A stretch of DNA of 12,258 bases, from contig JAEEXV010000225.1 of the NCBI GenBank assembly GCA_016287975.1, positions 1-12,258 on the forward strand. The letters are read 5' to 3'. Shown piece by piece: positions 8,041 to 12,258 of the stretch (its first letter is position 1; the number at the start of each line of letters is the position of its first letter). The position numbers and the translations under genes were made by a program. Origin of the DNA: Lentisphaeria bacterium (lineage in GTDB: Bacteria > Verrucomicrobiota > Lentisphaeria > Oligosphaerales > Oligosphaeraceae). The notes under the pieces were generated by a model. It saw nothing but the letters and a program-made list of their open reading frames with translations. It searched no databases and was not told the DNA's origin.

Positions 8041-8045
8041 CCGCC

Positions 8046-8879
8046 CTAGAAAGGATTCGATCTCGCCAGCGTGTCGTAGCAGGTATGGTCGGGATTGTGG
8101 GTCCCGTTGGGCGAGAAGACCGTCCCCACCCAGGTCGCGCCGAGCGGACCGTGGAAGTATTTGGCGCCTGTCTCGCGCGCGGAGGACGGCGTGGCCTCCG
8201 CGTGGCCGTCGGCCCACGCGATGTTCGCGCGCCCGCCGTGGCGGAAGTGCATGTAGGTGTAGGAATCGGGCCCGTAGATGCGGTCGATGCAGAAAAGCTT
8301 GTCGGGATCCTTCGAACGCATGCCGCCCGCGTCCACCGAATCCGCGAACATGATCAACTGCGCCGCCTGGCGCACCTGCACATCCTTCGCCGAGGTGCCG
8401 TATTCATCGGACTCCGCCGTGCTCTTGCTCTTGCCGCGCGCCTGGATGGAGAGATACCCCGTGCTCCCGACGCCGCTCGCGTTGTAGCCGTAGCACCCGC
8501 CGTTCCCGTCGTCGTAGTCCACCAGATGCGCGGTCGTGTTGCACACCAGCACGCGCCGCCCGCCGCCGAGGTAGGCGGACAGATAGCCACCCTCGTTGAA
8601 CTTCACCACGCCCTTCGCCGTGCACTCGCCCCACCATTGCATATACGGATAGCCAGGGGCGCTCCGCCCCGAATAACGCGCATACGGCGCGTAGAAGCCG
8701 TCGTGGTCCTGCGTGTAGAGCACATTCGCCAGGCCCAGCTGGCGCAGATTCCCCATGCAGTGGATCGCCTGCCCCTTCGCCCGCGCCTTCCCCAGCGCAG
8801 GCAGCAGCATCGACGCCAAAATCGCGATGATCGCAATGACTACAAGCAGTTCAATCAGAGTGAAGACTCTACGGTTCAT
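8046..8879 (-). CDS. Type II secretion/pilin-like protein with H-x9-DG C-terminal motif
   Basis: 277 residues. The N-terminus is a class III prepilin signal: MNRR, then [14 protein letters not shown] with E at mature position +5, expected to be cut before F6 and methylated by a PilD-type peptidase. The hydrophobic helix runs to about residue 28, followed by a basic turn and the NLRQLG segment (44-49). The C-terminal part has H214-x9-D224-G225 ([12 protein letters not shown]), the H-x9-DG signature of this class (DUF1559-like), found in very large numbers in Planctomycetes and Lentisphaerae. Several cysteines are present. The start at 8879 is fixed by AGGAGGAG (8886-8893) 6 nt upstream; the frame is open for 106 codons further but that part has no domain and crosses the divergent promoter region. 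The role is unknown: a surface or secretion pseudopilin, alone here without assembly genes. Confidence 0.93.
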   Translation of the reverse strand: MNRRVFTLIELLVVIAIIAILASMLLPALGKARAKGQAIHCMGNLRQLGLANVLYTQDHDGFYAPYARYSGRSAPGYPYMQWWGECTAKGVVKFNEGGYLSAYLGGGRRVLVCNTTAHLVDYDDGNGGCYGYNASGVGSTGYLSIQARGKSKSTAESDEYGTSAKDVQVRQAAQLIMFADSVDAGGMRSKDPDKLFCIDRIYGPDSYTYMHFRHGGRANIAWADGHAEATPSSARETGAKYFHGPLGATWVGTVFSPNGTHNPDHTCYDTLARSNPF

Positions 8880-9013
8880 GGGTTGCTCCTCCTGTGTCGA
8901 TCGCACAGATGGTTTCTGGGCTGTGGTTGCACCGAGGACGATAGGCTCTGGCTCGCGGATTCCTCCGCACACAGTTGCGGGACAGTTCCCGATTCGCACG
9001 GGATTCACCATGA

Positions 9014-9031
9014 CAAATCCTCGGGGATTTG
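9014..9031. promoter_or_regulatory. 18-bp inverted repeat, candidate operator
   Basis: CAAATCCTCGGGGATTTG: perfect 7-bp arms around a 4-nt centre (TCGG). It lies 15 bp upstream of the TATAAT on the plus strand, where a -35 element would be, and also within the presumed leader of the divergent pilin gene. It could be an operator for either unit, or an RNA hairpin. No regulator gene is nearby to pair with it. Confidence 0.5.
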
Positions 9032-9032
9032 A

Positions 9033-9120
9033 GACAATGCGCATACTATAATATCCGCCCGCCGACCCGCCCGTACATCGTCCGACGCCACCTTCGTCCC
9101 AAAAATTCATGACAATGCGC
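9033..9120 (+). repeat. 10-bp direct repeat in the divergent promoter region
   Basis: GACAATGCGC occurs at 9033-9042 and again at 9111-9120, 78 bp apart, both in plus orientation and both upstream of the oxidoreductase operon. Perfect identity over 10 bp in a short intergenic space suggests paired protein-binding sites, though chance is not excluded. Confidence 0.4.
9047..9052 (+). promoter_or_regulatory. Candidate -10 element
   Basis: A perfect TATAAT, unusual in such GC-rich DNA. There is no good -35 at the standard distance and no extended -10 TG. The reverse strand reads TATTAT one base over, so it could equally serve the pilin gene. Transcription towards 9206 would leave a ~150-nt leader. 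Confidence 0.35.
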
Positions 9121-9205
9121 CTTTTCTCCATGTGCAATCCGCGCCCGAATGACCATATTAAAGACAAGGGGAAAACACCACTTTTGATCGGGAGCATTCA
9201 TCACA

Positions 9206-10216
9206 ATGGCGAACTTTGGCATCATCGGATGCGGGCGCATGGGCAAGAACCACGCCAAGGGCATCAGCGGCGGCACGGACGGGAAGGTCGTCGCGGTCTA
9301 CGACATCACCCCCGAGGCCGCCGCCTTCATGCGGGAGACCTACGGCGCCGAGGTCATGGACAGCGCCGAGGCACTCGCCGCCAATCCGAAGGTGGACTGC
9401 GTGATCGTGACCAGCCCCACCTACTGCCACCTGGAAGGCGTGAGGGCGGCCGTCCAGGCCCGCAAGCATGTCTTCTGCGAGAAGCCCGTCGACCGCACGT
9501 GGGAGGCGGCGCTGGAGATCGAGCGGCTGGTCCAGGGCTACGACAAACTCTTCACCATCGGCTTCGTCCGCCGCTACCTCCCCAAGACGCGCCGTCTGAA
9601 GGCCCTGCTGGACGAGGAGTTCCTCGGGCGCATCCGCTTCTGCAACGTGGACCTGCCCTTCGGCGCCTTCAAGCGCGTGTACGGCGACTGGTTCGCCGAC
9701 TTCGACAAGAGCGGCGGCGTCTGCCTCGACATGCTCGCGCACCACATCGACCTGTGCAACTGGTTCTTCGGCACCCCCGCCCGCATCTACGCCGACGGCA
9801 TGTTGCTCGACCAGACGCAGGAGATCCCCTCCGACCATGTCGCCGCCGTCGTCACCTACGAAAACGGCGTCACCTGCAACCTGATGTGCAACTGGCAGCA
9901 CTTCGGCCGCAGCGGCGAGATGATGGAGATCTACGGCGAAAAGGGCGCCCTCGCCATGGATGGAACCAATGACCTGACCTACTACCCCCTCGGCGGCGAG
10001 AAGCAGGTCTTCACCATGGAGACGATCCGCCACTCGCTCGGCGAGCAGAATGTCAATGTCGCCAGCGGCTACCAACTGGAGATGCAGGAACTCAACGCCG
10101 CCCTCGACGGCAAGACCGCCCTCCCCAAGCCCTCCATCCAGGACGCCATGAACAGCCTGAAGGTCGGCCTCAAGATGATCGACTCCATCCGCTCCAAGCG
10201 CGTCGAACTCTGGTAG
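9206..10216 (+). CDS. Gfo/Idh/MocA-family NAD(P)-dependent oxidoreductase
   Basis: 336 residues. An N-terminal Rossmann domain has the dinucleotide motif GCGRMG at 8-13 and an acidic residue after the second strand (VYD, D33). The family motif EKP is at 92-94 with catalytic K93. The C-terminal substrate domain has GGVCLDMLAHHIDL (170-183), matching the usual D-x-x-x-H-x-x-D pattern with D175, H179 and D182. Members oxidise or reduce a hydroxyl of sugars, inositols or sugar acids in the cytoplasm; the substrate cannot be read from the sequence. It is first gene of a plus-strand operon, 16 bp before the next. The ATG at 9206 begins just before the first beta strand, as expected. Myo-inositol 2-dehydrogenase-like is possible but not shown. 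Confidence 0.93.
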   Translation: MANFGIIGCGRMGKNHAKGISGGTDGKVVAVYDITPEAAAFMRETYGAEVMDSAEALAANPKVDCVIVTSPTYCHLEGVRAAVQARKHVFCEKPVDRTWEAALEIERLVQGYDKLFTIGFVRRYLPKTRRLKALLDEEFLGRIRFCNVDLPFGAFKRVYGDWFADFDKSGGVCLDMLAHHIDLCNWFFGTPARIYADGMLLDQTQEIPSDHVAAVVTYENGVTCNLMCNWQHFGRSGEMMEIYGEKGALAMDGTNDLTYYPLGGEKQVFTMETIRHSLGEQNVNVASGYQLEMQELNAALDGKTALPKPSIQDAMNSLKVGLKMIDSIRSKRVELW

Positions 10217-10222
10217 AAGGAG
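10217..10222 (+). promoter_or_regulatory. Ribosome binding site of the second oxidoreductase
   Basis: AAGGAG directly after the TAG of the first oxidoreductase, 10 nt before the ATG at 10233. It fixes that start and supports co-transcription. Confidence 0.8.
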
Positions 10223-10232
10223 ACTGGCCATT

Positions 10233-11087
10233 ATGCTGAGAATCGGATTCATCGACCTCTTTATCGACGAATGGCACGCCGACCGCTATCCCGCCTGGTT
10301 CAGGGATGCGCCGCGCGCGAAGGAGTTCACCCTGGGACATGCCTGGGAGGAGAAGCCCCTGGAGGGACGCATGCCTTTGGAGCAGTGGTGCGCCCGCTAC
10401 GGCATGACCCCTGCCGCCTCCATCGCGGAGGTCGTCGAGAACTCCGACGCGATCTGCGTGCTCGCCCCCGCCAACCCCGAGGAGCATGAACGCCTGGCCT
10501 CGCTCGCCCTCGAAAGCGGCAAGCCCCTCTACATCGACAAGCCCTTCGCGCCCGACCTCGCCACCGCCCGCCGCATCTTCGACAAGGCGCGGCGGCACCA
10601 CACCCCGCTCATGTCCTCCTCCGCCCTGCGCTATGGGCGCGAACTCCGCGACGCCGCCCGACGCGAGTTCGCCACCGAACGCCCGACCTTCATCGCCACC
10701 ACCGGCGGCGGCCGCTCCTTCGAGGAATACGGCATCCACCAGCTCGAAATGGTCGTCTCACAGCTCGGCATCGGCGCCGACGCCGTCCGCTGCACCCATT
10801 GCGCCGACGGCGTGCAGGCCTATGAGATCCGCTACCGCGACGGCAGACGCCATGCGCGCCTGAACTACCATCCGCGCTTCTCCATGGGTTTCTCCCTCGC
10901 GGGCCCCGCTGGCGGCGCCACCTCGGCCAACGGCACCGACATGTTCCCCGCCCTCCTCGCCGACATGATGGACTTCTTCGCCACTGGCGTCTCCCCCATC
11001 CCCGAGGCGGAGACCCTCGAAATCGTCGCCCTCCTCGAAGCCGCCGTCAAATCCCGCGCCAGCCGCGACTGGGAAGCCATCCCCTGA
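10233..11087 (+). CDS. Short, atypical Gfo/Idh/MocA-like protein
   Basis: 284 residues, some 50 shorter than its neighbour. The N-terminus MLRIGFIDLFIDEWHADRYP keeps the strand-helix pattern of a Rossmann fold, but the glycine-rich GxGxxG loop is missing and is replaced by a longer insert up to about residue 60. NSDAICVLAPANPEEHERLA (70-89) and LYIDKP (99-104, K103) correspond to the fourth strand and the EKP lysine region of the family; GIHQLEMV (167-174) may carry the active-site histidine (H169). The dinucleotide may bind unusually, or the protein may be a non-redox partner of the first oxidoreductase. It lies 16 bp after that gene and 26 bp before the amidohydrolase, so the three are very likely one transcript. 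Family assignment is fairly safe, activity is not. Confidence 0.8.
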   Translation: MLRIGFIDLFIDEWHADRYPAWFRDAPRAKEFTLGHAWEEKPLEGRMPLEQWCARYGMTPAASIAEVVENSDAICVLAPANPEEHERLASLALESGKPLYIDKPFAPDLATARRIFDKARRHHTPLMSSSALRYGRELRDAARREFATERPTFIATTGGGRSFEEYGIHQLEMVVSQLGIGADAVRCTHCADGVQAYEIRYRDGRRHARLNYHPRFSMGFSLAGPAGGATSANGTDMFPALLADMMDFFATGVSPIPEAETLEIVALLEAAVKSRASRDWEAIP

Positions 11088-11113
11088 CGGGCGCGGCATT
11101 CCGTCCCCCGACC

Positions 11114-11860
11114 ATGTACACCGACATCCACGTCCACAACACCTCCCCTGAAGTCGTCGCGCGCATCATCGGGGAGTGCGCGCCTTTCGGCGTCACGCGA
11201 TTTCTCTTTCTGGGCGATGTCGTCCGATACGGGGCCACGCCCGACGAGGCGCAGGTACGCCAGGCGAACGACGACACCCTCGCGGCGCTGCGGCGCCACC
11301 CAGAGTGCGCCCGCGGCCTGTGCTATCTGAATCCGCTGCTGCCGCAGGAGTTCCTGCGCGCCGAGATGGCGCGCTGCCTCGACTGCCCGCGGATCGCGGG
11401 CGTCAAGCTCTGGATCGCCGTCCCCTGCCGTGACCGCCGCCTGGATCCCATCCTGGAGGAACTGGAGAGGCGCGGAAAAATCCTGCTGCACCACATCTTC
11501 GACAAGACGGTGAACCAGTGTCCAGGCGAATCCCGCCCAGGCGACATCGCGGAACTGGCGCGCCGCTGGCCGCGCGTGCGCATGGTCATGGCGCATCTGG
11601 GCGGCATCCGCAAGCGCGGCGTCGAAGCCGTCGCCGACCTCCCCAATGTCTCCGTCGACACCTCTGGCTCGCAGCCCGAGGACGGCCTCGTCGAATACGC
11701 CGTCCGCCGCCTCGGCGCGGGCCGCGTCCTCTACGGCACCGACCTGCCCTATCGCGACCCGGCCGCCCAGATCGCCCGCGTCACCGACGCCGACATCTCC
11801 CGCGCCGACCAGGAGCGCATCCTCGGGGGGAATGCCCGCGAACTGCTCGACTGGCCTTGA
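11114..11860 (+). CDS. Amidohydrolase-2 family metal-dependent hydrolase
   Basis: 248 residues with the TIM-barrel amidohydrolase layout. DIHVHN at 4-9 gives the first-strand HxH metal ligands (H6, H8); GVKLW (96-100); LLHHIFD with H126/H127; VMAHLGG with H161; LYGTDLPYRD with D210 as the last-strand aspartate; and the closing ILGGNARELL typical of PF04909, in which the next helix starts after the N-A-R motif. Family members hydrolyse lactones or C-N bonds, or decarboxylate. A sugar-lactone or related product of the neighbouring dehydrogenase is a reasonable but unproved substrate. The ATG at 11114 is directly followed by the first barrel strand; no clear Shine-Dalgarno sequence is present, so translation may depend on coupling with the upstream gene 26 bp away. 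It is last gene of the operon; no U-tailed terminator was seen after it. Confidence 0.88.
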   Translation: MYTDIHVHNTSPEVVARIIGECAPFGVTRFLFLGDVVRYGATPDEAQVRQANDDTLAALRRHPECARGLCYLNPLLPQEFLRAEMARCLDCPRIAGVKLWIAVPCRDRRLDPILEELERRGKILLHHIFDKTVNQCPGESRPGDIAELARRWPRVRMVMAHLGGIRKRGVEAVADLPNVSVDTSGSQPEDGLVEYAVRRLGAGRVLYGTDLPYRDPAAQIARVTDADISRADQERILGGNARELLDWP

Positions 11861-11890
11861 ACGGCTTTCGATTTTGCCTCCGTGCACCAC

Positions 11891-11936
11891 TGACTATGCC
11901 GACCATGCCGACAGACTGACCATGCCGACCATGCCG
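11891..11936 (+). repeat. Direct duplication of a GACCATGCC-rich 20-mer
   Basis: TGACTATGCCGACCATGCCG (11891-11910) recurs as TGACCATGCCGACCATGCCG (11917-11936) with one mismatch, 26 bp apart. Each copy itself contains two 9-bp units of the GACCATGCC type. It lies just after the amidohydrolase stop and before the GC-rich repeat region. Confidence 0.85.
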
Positions 11937-12063
11937 GCTCGGCGCATGATCGCGGGCGGCGCAAATATAGCTCCCCGTGCTTCAGGCGGATTGGCCGGCC
12001 GCGCAGGAGCGCGGCCCTCCCGCCGCCAAAGCGGCCCGCGTGCCATGTGCGGCCGGTCCGGTG

Positions 12064-12084
12064 CCGGCGGCGAAAAGCCGCCGG
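12064..12084. other. Strong GC hairpin, loop GAAAA
   Basis: Perfect 8-bp stem CCGGCGGC/GCCGCCGG (12064-12071 with 12077-12084) closing a GAAAA loop. There is no T-run behind it, so a classical intrinsic terminator is unlikely, although it could slow or end transcription of the upstream operon. Confidence 0.7.
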
Positions 12085-12108
12085 AGATAGCCACCCCGGC
12101 GCATGATC

Positions 12109-12131
12109 GCGCGCGGCTTTTCGCCGCGCGC
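12109..12131. other. Strong GC hairpin, loop TTTTC
   Basis: Perfect 9-bp stem GCGCGCGGC/GCCGCGCGC (12109-12117 with 12123-12131) around TTTTC. The loop is the exact reverse complement of the loop of the hairpin 25 bp upstream. It is an insertion relative to the first copy of the tandem repeat. Confidence 0.7.
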
Positions 12132-12258
12132 ACACGACGGGCGGCGCAAATATAGCCCCCCGCGCTCCCGGCGGATTGGCCGGCCGCGCAGCAGCGCGCC
12201 CCTCCCGCCGCCAAAGCGGCCCGCGCGCGCCATGTGCGGCCGGTCCGGTGCCGGCTGC

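Larger units (their letters stand above)
8880..9205. other. Divergent intergenic region (326 bp)
   Basis: This stretch separates the pilin gene (minus) from the oxidoreductase operon (plus) and must hold both promoters. No convincing gene was found. It contains the pilin ribosome site (8886-8893), an 18-bp inverted repeat (9014-9031), a TATAAT (9047-9052), a 10-bp direct repeat (9033-9042 and 9111-9120) and a relatively A/T-rich part around 9100-9185. A GGGAG about 11 nt before 9206 is the likely ribosome site of the first oxidoreductase. Confidence 0.8.
11941..12258. repeat. GC-rich non-coding tandem repeat (~185-bp unit, two copies)
   Basis: The end of the window holds no credible gene. 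GGCGCATGATCGCG opens each copy (11941 and 12098). GGGCGGCGCAAATATAG follows at 11954 and again at 12139, offset by 185 bp. A body of roughly 110 bp (GCGGATTGGCCGGCCGCG, then CCCGCCGCCAAAGCGGCCCG, then CCATGTGCGGCCGGTCCGG) is repeated with about 90% identity, to 12068 and 12255. The second copy has an extra hairpin inserted between its opening words. CCGG is abundant here (12 in about 325 bp) though nearly absent in the genes. The second copy reaches the window edge, so more may follow. Confidence 0.85.

Noticed and set aside
7809..8045. Cobalamin riboswitch upstream of the transporter/B12 operon
   Set aside because: I looked for a B12-box-like AGCCACTG or similar on the minus strand; the space is filled by the heptad array and no such element or plausible fold was seen.
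7780..8353. Plus-strand frames rich in the FKIQDSRF pattern as a real repeat protein
   Set aside because: The pattern follows automatically from a 7-bp repeat read in any frame; there is no ribosome site, and the frames continue into antisense of the pilin gene.
8880..9197. N-terminal extension of the pilin gene to 9197
   Set aside because: The prepilin signal must be at the extreme N-terminus, and a strong AGGAGGAG sits 6 nt before 8879; the extension crosses the divergent promoter region.
12064..12131. Rho-independent terminator for the oxidoreductase operon
   Set aside because: The stems are strong but no T-run follows either one, and they lie more than 200 bp past the stop within a repeated unit.
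11749..12233. Minus-strand frames in the right-end repeat (Arg/Gly-rich peptides)
   Set aside because: Low-complexity translation of a GC-rich tandem repeat; no domain, no ribosome site, and the similar peptides simply reflect the repeated DNA.
1..12258. Insertion sequence, transposase, integrase, tRNA or rRNA
   Set aside because: No frame resembles a transposase or integrase, and I saw no tRNA-like cloverleaf or rRNA sequence on either strand.

Overview
The window is GC-rich (roughly two thirds G+C by eye) and densely coded. The prepilin-type protein at 8046-8879 has an [15 protein letters not shown]-terminus, an NLRQLG segment and a C-terminal H-x9-DG motif. That class is heavily expanded in Lentisphaerae, Planctomycetes and relatives, so my best guess is a high-GC Lentisphaeria/PVC bacterium. 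This is inference from protein style, not a database result.

Left block (1-7808, all minus strand, read right to left): a corrinoid uptake and cobalamin synthesis cluster. A periplasmic binding protein, a FecCD/BtuC-type permease and an ABC ATPase are chained by start/stop overlaps. The ATPase in turn overlaps a large fused gene whose N-terminal half is a CobD-type PLP enzyme and whose C-terminal half is cobyric acid synthase (CobQ/CbiP). That gene overlaps cobO (corrinoid adenosyltransferase). A 225-bp gap filled with a low-GC heptad repeat array follows, then cbiC, cbiD and the first 19 codons of a gene in the cbiE position. The genes cover import of a corrinoid or metal chelate, several anaerobic-route corrin ring steps (CbiC, CbiD), adenosylation (CobO), side-chain amidation (CobQ) and synthesis of the aminopropanol phosphate arm (CobD). 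CbiB, CbiA, chelatase and the nucleotide-loop genes are not in view.

Middle (7809-9205): a second heptad array of the same core but opposite orientation, then a single pseudopilin gene on the minus strand, then a 326-bp divergent intergenic region with an 18-bp inverted repeat, a perfect TATAAT and a 10-bp direct repeat.

Right block (9206-11860, plus strand): a three-gene operon of two Gfo/Idh/MocA-type proteins (the second lacking the usual glycine-rich dinucleotide motif) and an amidohydrolase-2 family enzyme. It is probably a small catabolic pathway for a sugar, cyclitol or sugar acid; the substrate is unknown. The last ~370 bp is a GC-rich non-coding repeat region with a ~185-bp tandem unit and two strong hairpins whose loops are complementary.

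The most striking global signal is near-complete absence of the tetranucleotide CCGG. By hand I count 4 copies in about 11.8 kb outside two places: the 9-bp minisatellite joining the CobD and CobQ domains (11 copies in 99 bp) and the right-end repeat region (12 copies in about 325 bp).
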